DNA from: Ignavibacteria bacterium
GTDB taxonomy: Bacteria; Bacteroidota; Ignavibacteria; Tepidaquicellales; Tepidaquicellaceae
NCBI GenBank assembly: GCA_016873795.1
Contig: VGWA01000004.1
Span: forward strand, 1-56,846
DNA: 56,846 bases
Direction of reading: 5' to 3'
Both the position numbers and the translations under genes were made by a program. The notes under the pieces were generated by a model. The model was not told the DNA's origin. It searched no databases and saw only the letters and a program-made list of their open reading frames with translations. The first letter of the stretch is position 1. Each line of letters begins with the position of its first letter. Positions 35,369 to 44,900 of the stretch are shown here, piece after piece.

Positions 35369-37858
35369 CTATTTTATTAATATCATTTTTTTTATCGTTA
35401 TAAACTCCTTTCCGAAAAATATTGCCGTGAATTTATAAAAATATATACCGCTTGCAAAATTCGATGCATTAAATACAACCGTATAATATCCTGCTGTATT
35501 CATATCGTCAACGAGTGTCTTTATTTCCCTGCCGGTAATATCATATATCTTTAAAATAACTCTGCCGTCATAAGGTAATTCGTAATCTATCTTCGTTACG
35601 GGATTAAACGGATTTGGATAATTCTGTGATAAATAATATTTCTGCGGTGTTCCGATTTCCACTATTCCGTTCAAATCGAAATATTGAAAATTCCCGTTAT
35701 AGTCAATTTGTTTCAGCCGGTATTTATATTTTCCCGATTGTAAATTTCTGTCAACAAAAGAATAATTTCTGATTTCATATATTGTTCCAATACCTTTGAC
35801 AAATCCTACTTTATTCCATTCATCATTCGATAAAGCGTTTTCTTTTCTTTCAATCTCAAATCCGTAATTATTTATTTCAAAACCCGTTGCCCAGTTTAAT
35901 GTCACATCACTTTTATTTACCGAAAAACTGAACGCTGTTAATTCAACCGGAGTTGTACTTTGGGGGTCGGTCAAATATATATCATCAAAATATCCGAAAT
36001 CGCTTGAACTTATGTTATGATTCCACAGACAGCCAAGATAAGTAAGCGAAGTAGAAGTATAAACTGAATTTGAAGTTGTGGTTCCTATTTGAGTTGTCGT
36101 ATTTCTCGGATCGCTTTGAGGAAAACCCGAGGTACTGCTTTCCGCATATAGCGTCCAGTTATCCCCTGCCGATGAATATTTCACTTTTATGCTTAAATAT
36201 TCTCCGCCGTAATCATTTCCCGAAATAATATTCGTAAATTTTGAATTCAAATTTACTCCGTTTGTAAAACTTGCAAGTCTTACAGGGTCTGTACTTCCTG
36301 AATTTCCAAGAACAACGGCATAGCCCTCTCCTGAAATTAAATCTGCCGTAGTTTTTCCTAAAATAAAGGCAATACCATAATTGGTCGCATCGAATCCGGA
36401 AGGGTCACTGCGGGTTTGTCTCATATTAAAAGCCCAGATAACATCATCAGTTGTTGTATTTAGTGTCAATGGATAACCGGACACACTGCTCATATTCAGA
36501 TATGCAAAATCTCTACCGGCAGTCGTACTGCCGAGTCTCAGCATATTACCGTTAATCGAAACCGAGGCTGGTGATGATGTTTCTGTTTCATCCCATAATA
36601 TAGAAGAAAAACTTGCCGATACATTCCCTATTGAATTATTATTACTCCTGTTAAAATCATCAAGTAGAGCGGTTGTATAAAAAATCTGATTGTTTGAATT
36701 ATTTGCTGTCGGAACAGTATTTCCGTCAATTTTATAATTTCTTGAAGTCCCGTCACCATTATATGAATACATCCTGAAATAATAAACAGTTGAAGGATTA
36801 ATATTTGTAAAAGTATAAGAATTTGAAGCCGCATATGAAATGTTTACAAGCGCCTTACCATCGGATAAATCGGCATCGTCGCTGTACACCTGTCCGTCAA
36901 TAGGAATAAAATAATTATTTACATTATATGCTTCGAGCAAATATCCCGAAGGCAATTGCGATTCCGAAGCGTCAGTCCAGCTTATAACAACGGAAGTTCC
37001 GTTCAAAACTGCCGTTAGATTCGTAACATAATTAGTAGGTTCAACTGCATAAGTCGGATTCAATTTTGTCAAATCATTAAAATTTATATAATAGACATAT
37101 TCAGGATGGTCAACAAAGGGATTTCTGTTTTGTTGGATAGACTGAACATAATTATTCCTGTCAACCTCCCATTTATCCGGCGGGTCCTGTATATGCCACT
37201 GCAGAAGAGTATTTAAATCCTGAGCCCCTTCGCCGAGTGCGGGTAATTTTGTTCCGTTAAGCCAGTTGAAATTCCATACATATCCGTCTATATCATCATA
37301 TCTAACACACATATACAAAAGAGACCTTGCCGCATCGCCTTTATGAATATTTCTCGGTTCATATACGTTATAATTACTTGAATTTTTTCCGTATTTCGCA
37401 TCATAAAAAGTACTGATTATAGTTGCTACAATTCCAAGGGGATGATTACTCCTGACATTATTTACATTATTATGTTCGGTCGGAAAAATATGATGCTGGT
37501 CAGCATACTGGTCGGTATTCGTATTTCCATAAGTCGGCTGCCAACTGTAACACCATGTGTGTTCACGGCTCATAACATCAAACGTAAAAGGCGGAGTATA
37601 AACATACTGATAAGATGAATATACACAATTAACCGCTCGCTGTCCGCCGCCGACACTGTAAGAAGAAAAATTATTTATATTCGTTGTAATATAATTACTA
37701 TAAGCAACTCTTGTGTATGGTGACCGTACTCTTGTTTTCAAATCAGAAATAAAAGAAGCAGAGGAAGGATTTATTGTTGAATAATAACTGTCGTCCTGAG
37801 ACCGGATATAACCGGAAGTTATTATTAAAACCAATATTGTGTAAAAAAATTTTTTCAA
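35369..37858 (-). CDS. Secreted endonuclease I with fibronectin III and T9SS sorting domain
   Basis: An 829-residue exported nuclease. After the signal peptide (MKKFFYTILVLIITSGYIRSQ) comes the endonuclease I/NucM domain with SREHTWCYSW (His100) and DQHHIFPTEHNNVNNVRSNHPLG (His122-His123, asparagines and arginine), the beta-beta-alpha-metal active site. A fibronectin type III-like domain lies at about 270-385 and a lectin-like beta domain at about 385-640. A linker with FEINNYGFEIERKEN precedes the C-terminal T9SS sorting domain, with YYLSQNYPNPFNPVTKIDYELP at about 740 onwards and ending ITIKKMILIK. It should be released or attached to the cell surface and digest extracellular DNA or RNA. 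It is one of three T9SS cargo genes in a row. Confidence 0.93.
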   Translation of the reverse strand: MKKFFYTILVLIITSGYIRSQDDSYYSTINPSSASFISDLKTRVRSPYTRVAYSNYITTNINNFSSYSVGGGQRAVNCVYSSYQYVYTPPFTFDVMSREHTWCYSWQPTYGNTNTDQYADQHHIFPTEHNNVNNVRSNHPLGIVATIISTFYDAKYGKNSSNYNVYEPRNIHKGDAARSLLYMCVRYDDIDGYVWNFNWLNGTKLPALGEGAQDLNTLLQWHIQDPPDKWEVDRNNYVQSIQQNRNPFVDHPEYVYYINFNDLTKLNPTYAVEPTNYVTNLTAVLNGTSVVISWTDASESQLPSGYLLEAYNVNNYFIPIDGQVYSDDADLSDGKALVNISYAASNSYTFTNINPSTVYYFRMYSYNGDGTSRNYKIDGNTVPTANNSNNQIFYTTALLDDFNRSNNNSIGNVSASFSSILWDETETSSPASVSINGNMLRLGSTTAGRDFAYLNMSSVSGYPLTLNTTTDDVIWAFNMRQTRSDPSGFDATNYGIAFILGKTTADLISGEGYAVVLGNSGSTDPVRLASFTNGVNLNSKFTNIISGNDYGGEYLSIKVKYSSAGDNWTLYAESSTSGFPQSDPRNTTTQIGTTTSNSVYTSTSLTYLGCLWNHNISSSDFGYFDDIYLTDPQSTTPVELTAFSFSVNKSDVTLNWATGFEINNYGFEIERKENALSNDEWNKVGFVKGIGTIYEIRNYSFVDRNLQSGKYKYRLKQIDYNGNFQYFDLNGIVEIGTPQKYYLSQNYPNPFNPVTKIDYELPYDGRVILKIYDITGREIKTLVDDMNTAGYYTVVFNASNFASGIYFYKFTAIFFGKEFITIKKMILIK

Positions 37859-38315
37859 TAAATATCAAACTTTTCTTATTTATCGTAACGATATGTACAA
37901 CGGTAAATCAGTATTTCGTTATTCCTTACCTGATAAACTAATCTGTGCTCGAATCAATTCTTCTTATCCATAAACCTGCTAAATAATATTTCAGCGGTTC
38001 CGGAGTCCTTTTCCTGTAAACTGTGTCCTCCGGATATGCTTATTTGTGTCGTTAATTCTCACTAAAATTTTTTTATCTTCAGTTAACCACGAAGTATATC
38101 TTCCCATTAGTTTTCTGGTAATTATTTTTTCTGAATTTGTTACAGCATTTTTGAAAACCGAATGTTTTCTTAAAAACTGAAAAAGGAACGTATTAACTAC
38201 GAAAAAAAATCACGTTCCCGATAAAATTCCATTAAAAATCAACCTGCATTTACAACTTTATAACTCTGTTACTTTTTAACTTAGTTAATTTTTAAATCTG
38301 TAATTTTATCAAACG
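37859..38315. other. Intergenic region holding a broken toxin gene
   Basis: Between the endonuclease and subtilase genes. Its left half is occupied by the decayed YoeB-type toxin described separately. To the right is an inverted repeat GGAACGT/ACGTTCC (38185-38191/38212-38218, 20-base loop). No antitoxin reading frame is visible. Confidence 0.7.
37876..38134 (-). pseudogene. Degraded YoeB/Txe-family toxin gene (type II toxin-antitoxin)
   Basis: Joining frames on the minus strand recovers, in order, WEDILRG, WLTEDKKILVRINDTNKHIRR, TPEPLKYYLAGLWIRRID and EHRLVYQVRNNEILIYRCTYRYDK followed by a stop at 37876. This parallels YoeB/Txe: WEDYxYW, DKKxLKRINxLIKDI, PEPLKxxLxGxWSRRID, EHRLVY, and the C-terminal CRYHY that holds the catalytic histidine and tyrosine. 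At least three frameshifts separate the pieces, and the terminal CRYHY-like block has become CTYRY, losing the histidine. The usual YefM/Phd antitoxin should lie upstream (38135-38315) and is not seen. The gene is dead; these toxins are ribosome-dependent mRNA endonucleases when intact. Confidence 0.85.
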
Positions 38316-41300
38316 TTATTTTATCAATACCATTCTCTTCACAGCCGTAAAATCATTCACTGTAATCCTGTAAAAATAAACTCCGCTTGCGAGATTCGAT
38401 GCATTAAATTCAACTGTATAATATCCTGCATTTTTTATTTCGCTAACAAGATTCTTTATTAGTCTTCCGGAAACATCATAAATTATTAAATCCACTCTGC
38501 CAATAAACGGTAAATCGTAATCTATTTTCGTCACAGGATTAAAGGGATTGGGATAATTCTGAGATATATCGTATTTCGCGGGAATTCCAACTTCCAATTC
38601 TTTACCTAATTCAAGATAAATAAAATTTCCGTTAAAATCAATTTGCTTTAATCTATACAAATATTTCCCTGATTCCAGATTTTTATCAGTAAATTCATAT
38701 GAAATTCGGGAATTCGTATTTCCTGCACCTTTTACAAATCCTGCTATTTCCCATCTCCCGCCGCTTTGTCTTTCAATTTCAAAACCCGAGTTATTGATTT
38801 CAAATAAAGTCACCCAGATTAATTTTACATCTTTTCTTAATACAGTTCCGGTAAAAGATTCAAGTTTTACAGGAAGAGGATTATCCGTTTGCTGCGATAC
38901 TTTGAAAACAGGTTTCGAGGGGTCGTTTGTTTCAATGTTTAAAACAGCATTTTCATAATAATCGGAATTTACTGATACATTTATTTTCTTATTAAACGGG
39001 TTGTCGGTCACAGGATTTAATCTGATTTTAAAAAGTCCGCTGTCATTCGGAGCAATTTCAGACGGTGGTTTATTTGTTACACTGAAATTAGACGCATATT
39101 GTCCGGTAAAGTAATACGAAGAAACGGTCAGGTTAGCCGTACCGGTATTTTTCAAATAAAAATCCGCCGTATCTACAATCATTTCCGGAAAGTAAACCAC
39201 TGAATCACTGATATAATCAAGTCTTGCACAGGGTGCCGATGTTCCGTTTGTTCTTGTAAAATAAACCCGTATGCTGTCGCAGGTTCCGGAGCCGGATGTC
39301 TGGTCATTATAGTATGTTGCTTTCCAGTTACCGTTGGCATTCAAGCCGTTAAATATTCTGAATACATATTCAGACTTAAAACTTCCGTTACTATAAGGCG
39401 GTGATGATTCTCGCCAGAATTTAGAGGCAGTATCCGACACCCAGGCACCTGAGATGTTATATCCAGAACCTCCATTTTTTGAAAACAGACACACTCTGTT
39501 TGTATTAGAGTTAGAATTAGAACCCCATAAAGTTAAATGAAAATATCCGTCATAATTATGTCTGAGATAAATTCTGGCAACAGTATTCAAGATTATATAA
39601 CTTCCTGCGCTTACGTTTGAAGACACTTTCATAGAATAAGAAGGAATTGTAAAAGAGGGAATACGAATTGATTCCTGAACAAATGAACCAATAGCATAGT
39701 AACAGACAAACAGCGTGTCCGGGGCACCTTTAGGAAAGTATGTTTGATTCCCGGAGTTATCTCTTGCTCTTAAATAATATCTTACCTGAGTTTCCCATCC
39801 GGACCCGGGAATATAAAAAGTAAAGTTATTACCTGAATTCGTCGAAGCATAAACTGAGTCATAAACGCTCCAGTTTCCCGCACCTTTCTTTTTGCTGAAA
39901 AATAAAACCGGTCTATTATTTCCCGACACCGGAACAGAACTACCGTTCTGGTCTACTATTTCTGCCGTGACAGATACAGGATAAGTACTCGATGTAGAAA
40001 ATACATTGTTATGATTTACAGACGGAGGAGTAACATCATACCCTGCTGCAAGTCTGACAGAATTATATGCATTGACTCTTCCGTAACCGAAATACGGATT
40101 CCATTTACCATAAGTTTTATCGGTTGAATAAGGAAAATTATCGATTTTCTCGGCTCCTCTCAGGAGGTATTCCGTAACCTGCAAACGTGTAAATGATGTA
40201 TTAACGGAAAGCACGAGTGCTGCGACGCCCGCGGCATTAGGACACGAACAGGAAGTTCCGTTGAAAGTCGAATAATAATTACCTGCGGTTCCGGATGCTG
40301 TATTATATCCTCCTGTGCTTTGAACATCGATGCTGTAGCAAACAGTCGGTGCAACAACGTCTATATCGCCGTTTGGACTTTCTCCATAATTTCCGCCCCA
40401 CCAATACTGGTTGCCGGTTCCCGTAGTTTTCTTCTGGTCGTGAGTCGTTGACGCTCCCACACAAATGACATTCGCAAGATAAGACGGATAGTTAGGGGGA
40501 TTTCTTCCGTCATTTCCCGAGGCAAAAAGAATTATGCAGCCCAGTCCGTTCCTTCCGTTATTTGCGGCATTATTAATTGCATTAGTTTTAGCGGTTGTTT
40601 CCGTACCTCCGCCCCAGCTGTTACTTAATATATCAATCCCGTTTACTCTTGCAGTATCAAATCCGCGAATAATTGCATTATCTGTTGTAGAGCCCGAACT
40701 GTTAAAAATCCTGACGGACATCAGTCTGCATGAAGGTGCAATACCGGCAATACCGAGATTATTGTTCAGCACACCGCCTATTAATCCCGCAGTACAGGTA
40801 CCGTGACTTCCGGAATCCCTCGGTACACCCCATTTATTCCAGTAGGCATCGAATCCGGGAAGCAAGTGATTGACTGCCTGAAAGTCGGGATGAGTTGAAT
40901 CTATTCCTGTATCGACCACTCCGACTTTAACGGCAGAATTCCCTGTTGTATAATCCCAGGCAAGATTAACATCCATATCCGCATCCGTTATTCCGTTTAC
41001 GGAAGTCGCATCTCCTCCGCTTGTACTTCCTTCAGTAGGAACCGACTGTCCGGTATTATTTAATGCCCATTGCGAGCCGTAATAAGTATCGTTCGGAGTA
41101 TAATTCAGCAGACAATATTCAGGATACAAGAAATTAGGTTCTGCAAATTCAAAGATACCGGATTTGAAATATACATCGGAAAGCTCAAGTGCATTTTTTT
41201 CAACTCCGTCGCCTGATTTTAGAAGAAAAGTCAGATTATCAACTACGTTTCCGATAATCCTTACATTATTCCGGGTGTTTATATAATCAAGCAGATATTT

Positions 41301-41732
41301 CTCGGAAATACTCCTCAGCTTCACTATAAATTCATCAGTCGGGATCTGAGTAACTCTTTCCGATTCTCCGTAATAGACGCAAGTAACAAATTTTACCAGA
41401 TTATTTTTACCGGTTAGTTTTGTCTTATAGTATTCCAATTTTTCTTTTGCATTATTTCTTACGAGATTTAAATGAACAACGAAAGATTCGTCATAAATCA
41501 ATTTATCTCCGTCCGAAATATAGGGAGCGAATTCCGATAGAATATATTCTTTCTGATATTTATGTTCATTAAGAATTACTGCGATTTTGTCTTCTCTTTT
41601 AGTAAGGTCAATTCTTCTGCCCTGGCAGTAATAATAATCCTGTGCAAAGGATGACAGGTTAAGTATCAAAAAAAACAAAAATCCCGAAAAAATTAATAAT
41701 TTTTTAATAGCTTTTCTATTTAAATTGTACAA
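38316..41732 (-). CDS. Secreted subtilisin-like serine protease (S8) with T9SS sorting domain
   Basis: An 1138-residue exported protease. The signal peptide lies in the first 30 residues, followed by a propeptide-like segment (about 35-205) and the S8 catalytic domain with Asp274 in VGVVDTGIDSTHPDF, His310 in GSHGTCTAGLIGG and Ser494 in NGTSCSCPNAAGVAALV, a full triad. Beyond about 575 lie beta domains: one with a proprotein convertase P-like pattern (SFTIPSYSMKV, WKATYYNDQTSGSGTCDSIRVYFT), then a choice-of-anchor D-like Ig domain (FYLKNTGTANLTVSSYYFTG). The T9SS C-terminal domain has YDISQNYPNPFNPVTKIDYDLP and ends FTAVKRMVLIK. It is probably surface-bound and degrades external protein. Confidence 0.95.
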   Translation of the reverse strand: MYNLNRKAIKKLLIFSGFLFFLILNLSSFAQDYYYCQGRRIDLTKREDKIAVILNEHKYQKEYILSEFAPYISDGDKLIYDESFVVHLNLVRNNAKEKLEYYKTKLTGKNNLVKFVTCVYYGESERVTQIPTDEFIVKLRSISEKYLLDYINTRNNVRIIGNVVDNLTFLLKSGDGVEKNALELSDVYFKSGIFEFAEPNFLYPEYCLLNYTPNDTYYGSQWALNNTGQSVPTEGSTSGGDATSVNGITDADMDVNLAWDYTTGNSAVKVGVVDTGIDSTHPDFQAVNHLLPGFDAYWNKWGVPRDSGSHGTCTAGLIGGVLNNNLGIAGIAPSCRLMSVRIFNSSGSTTDNAIIRGFDTARVNGIDILSNSWGGGTETTAKTNAINNAANNGRNGLGCIILFASGNDGRNPPNYPSYLANVICVGASTTHDQKKTTGTGNQYWWGGNYGESPNGDIDVVAPTVCYSIDVQSTGGYNTASGTAGNYYSTFNGTSCSCPNAAGVAALVLSVNTSFTRLQVTEYLLRGAEKIDNFPYSTDKTYGKWNPYFGYGRVNAYNSVRLAAGYDVTPPSVNHNNVFSTSSTYPVSVTAEIVDQNGSSVPVSGNNRPVLFFSKKKGAGNWSVYDSVYASTNSGNNFTFYIPGSGWETQVRYYLRARDNSGNQTYFPKGAPDTLFVCYYAIGSFVQESIRIPSFTIPSYSMKVSSNVSAGSYIILNTVARIYLRHNYDGYFHLTLWGSNSNSNTNRVCLFSKNGGSGYNISGAWVSDTASKFWRESSPPYSNGSFKSEYVFRIFNGLNANGNWKATYYNDQTSGSGTCDSIRVYFTRTNGTSAPCARLDYISDSVVYFPEMIVDTADFYLKNTGTANLTVSSYYFTGQYASNFSVTNKPPSEIAPNDSGLFKIRLNPVTDNPFNKKINVSVNSDYYENAVLNIETNDPSKPVFKVSQQTDNPLPVKLESFTGTVLRKDVKLIWVTLFEINNSGFEIERQSGGRWEIAGFVKGAGNTNSRISYEFTDKNLESGKYLYRLKQIDFNGNFIYLELGKELEVGIPAKYDISQNYPNPFNPVTKIDYDLPFIGRVDLIIYDVSGRLIKNLVSEIKNAGYYTVEFNASNLASGVYFYRITVNDFTAVKRMVLIK

Positions 41733-41785
41733 GTTGTTGTATAAAATAAAATAAATATTTTAAACATAAAATTCCATTTTTTGGA

Positions 41786-41878
41786 AGTGAGAAATGAAAA
41801 GTGAAGGGTGAAACGTGAAGAGTGAAACGTGAAACGTGAAGAGTGAAACGTGAAATGTGAAACGCTAAGAGTGAAAAA
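41786..41878. repeat. Heptanucleotide tandem repeat (GTGAARN, 13 units)
   Basis: From 41787 to 41877 the sequence is 13 units of seven bases, mostly GTGAAAC, GTGAAGA and close variants (one GCTAAGA, one ATGAAAA). It sits between the subtilase gene and the terminator of the giant gene. The same seven-base rhythm occurs at 21413 and 32456. Confidence 0.9.
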
Positions 41879-41908
41879 AAAGCCGTATCGGAGATACGGC
41901 TTTTTTTT
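41874..41908 (-). terminator. Symmetrical rho-independent terminator after the giant gene
   Basis: An 8-bp GC-rich stem GCCGTATC/GATACGGC (41882-41889/41893-41900) with a three-base loop, flanked by eight A on one side and eight T on the other. It is 31 bp past the stop of the giant gene and can work on both strands. Confidence 0.93.
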
Positions 41909-41938
41909 AAATAAATATTTTTAAGACGACAACTGACG

Positions 41939-44900
41939 TTATTTTACCAGTACCATTTTCTTCGACATCGAATATTCCTGACCGTTTCCGCTTGCTACAA
42001 ATCTATATATATAAGTACCGCTGGCGAGACTGCTGCCGTTAAGCGTTACGGTATGGAATCCTGCTTTTCTCATATCGCTGTTAAGAAGTTTCATAATTTC
42101 CCTTCCGGCGATATCATAGATAACGATGGTCACTCTGCTGTCGAAAGGCAGCGAGAAATCTATTTTCGTAGTAGGATTGAACGGATTCGGATAGTTTTGC
42201 GATAAATCATATTTCGTCGGCAATCCGACTTCTATATCGCCATCGAGTGTATAATATGTATAATGACCGTTATTATCTATTTGTTTGAGACGGTAATTAT
42301 ATTTGCCCGAATTAAGTTTTCTGTCGATAAACGAGTAACTTACAGGTTTACTTGAATTACCGGCGCCGTTGACAAAACCGACTCTTGTCCAGTTATTCAT
42401 TCCCTTGTCTGTTCTCTGAATCTCGAAACCGCTGTTATTTCTTTCTATATTTGTTATCCAGTCAAGTTTAACATCTCTCTGATTAACCGAAGCCTGAAAT
42501 CCGGCAAGAGTAACCATCAGCGGAGCTTCTTCGCTTGAATACGAGAAATGAGAGAATGAAGTCAAGCCGTAGACTTTAACCGAATCGCCCGGTACCCACA
42601 ACTGATACTGTCCGGCACCGGTTCCCTGTACGAGATACGTCAGCCAGATAGAGCCTCCGGAGGGTTTCTTGGCAAGCCGCAGAGTAGCAATATTCTGAAT
42701 TTTCAGTAATGTTGCAGGGTCAAAGTGCAGACAAATATCATAAGAATAACTTTCTCCGCCAATTGCTTCGAAATCAAAGTATCCGCATCCGTAGAAAGCG
42801 TCGGTTGTATCTCCGCCCGGATTTCTACCGGAGAAATATCTTGGTATAATAGTCGGGAACGGACCTGTGCCGTGCCAGGTTATTGTAGCAAGGAGTCTGC
42901 CTCCGAAGTAGAACAATGTAACCGCTCCGTCACCGGGAGTTCCCACCTGAGTTCCTTCAGGAGGAGTAGTAGAAGCATCGGGAGTAAATTCATAGGCACC
43001 AATGTCTGTTGGACCCGTATTTACCGCAACACTTCTCGGATTTGCAAGAATATCTTCATTAACAGATGCTATTTGAGTTCCTGTTCCGTTCAGATGCCAG
43101 CAGGAGTTATCCGTTATATCGGGCTGTAATAAATTTGTTCCCGTAAATACAACCAGAGCGGAAATTGAATTTGCATCCTTAGATGAATTTGTTTTCCACT
43201 GGTCAAATGTAAGATTTGATGTTGTTGTCCATCTTCCGACAGTACTGCCTGCCGAATAGAGGTTATTATAATTTGATAATGTCCATCCTGAAGCACCTAT
43301 TGCATTATCAACACAAAGATGCGCACCTGTTCCGCCTGTTCTTGTATTTAATAAGTAATTATTCTGCATAGCGGTAACATTTGATGTTGTGGAGTTACGG
43401 TAATATGCGGAAGTATTCGCGCTTCCGCTTGATACAGTTCCTGATATTCTAAATGTATTATAATACCAGTTTCCAGTATTATTGTCGCTGTAATCATACA
43501 CTCCGTAAATAATCACATCACCCGTTATATCCGAGCCAAGGTCAAACACATTATTTGAATATGTCCAGCTTGCTCCGAGCCAACTGTTATAACCGCAAAC
43601 CATCGAGGTATTATTTGTCGAGTTTGTATTAAATCCGTAGATTTTATTCTTTGCAACGGTTCCTGAAGATGTCGAGGAATTATTAAATATTCCCTGCAAT
43701 TTAATCTGAGTACCTGCGGTATTTGGATTTCCCGTAATGTTAAAGATGTTATTTCCAAATATCCAGTTTGTAGTATTGCCGTTTGAATTCGTATTATAAA
43801 TTCCCGAGAATACATTATGACCGCTGGCATTTAAAGGAGCATTCGCATCGCTGTCAAATACTTTTACAGTGTTGGTAGAAATATTATAACCGCCGGTACC
43901 TGCGTTAGATATTCCGGCAAATGTAGCGGTTCCGGAAGTCCCTGCCGTTAATGAAATATCGGTTACAGTATTTCCGGTACAGGTTAACGTTCCGGCTGTA
44001 TTAGTCGTCATCGCAATACCAAACGAATTTCCGCCGGTGGCGTTAGAGAATATATTTCTTACCGTATTATCCGTAACAGTGTTGCTGTATGCTGAATTGG
44101 AGGAGTTCGTGATGGAAATTCCCGTAAATGCAATACTCCCTGAAGTAGTTGGATTAATTTTAATATTTGCAACGGTATTTCCGGATATTGTTCCTGCCCA
44201 GCCGCTTGAAATTCCAGTTACCGGACCGACTGTTTCCTGAGATATATTAGGTATGATAACATTATCGGTATTAGAAACTAAATTGTTATTGACGGAATTT
44301 TCGTTTTCTGCCTGATTTACTCCGGAAATTGATTTACTTACTGCATCTTTTTTAATCCTGTCTGCTTCATCTCCCTTTTGTTCGGACACGTGTTTTGTAA
44401 CAGATTCTATTTCTTCAAGAGCGTTAGTAATTGCTTCGAAGTCACATTGGCTTCGTTTACCGGTAAACATTCTGATGTCCTGTTTGATTTCACCGGTTTT
44501 TAAGTTATTTGTTTCGCCTCTATAATTATTAATAATGTTGTTATTTTGAATAACATCATTTTTTGTAATTTTCGTAATTTTATCGAGTGAACTCGCAGGA
44601 CTTCCTACGGTATTATTTGTAATATTGGGAGTTCCGCTTGTTCCGTGGTATATACCGATAAACGTGCAGTTTCTCGTACTTGCTTTAAGCAGCTGCACAC
44701 CACCGATAGTATTATTCGAAATCGAACCTGTACCCGCTCTGACGTCAATTCCTTCAACAACCGAATAATATGTAGCACTTGCACCGTTTGCTGTAAATTT
44801 GATGCTCGGTGAAGTAGTTGCATTTACTGTATTATCGCCGATTGTATTGTTTGCTATACTAACGCTTCCAGCTGTTGTCCGGCTGAATATTCCGCAGAAT

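Noticed and set aside
38185-38218. Terminator of the subtilase gene
   Set aside because: The 7-bp inverted repeat has a 20-base loop and no T run after it on the minus strand. It also lies 100 bp downstream of the stop, so it is too weak to call.
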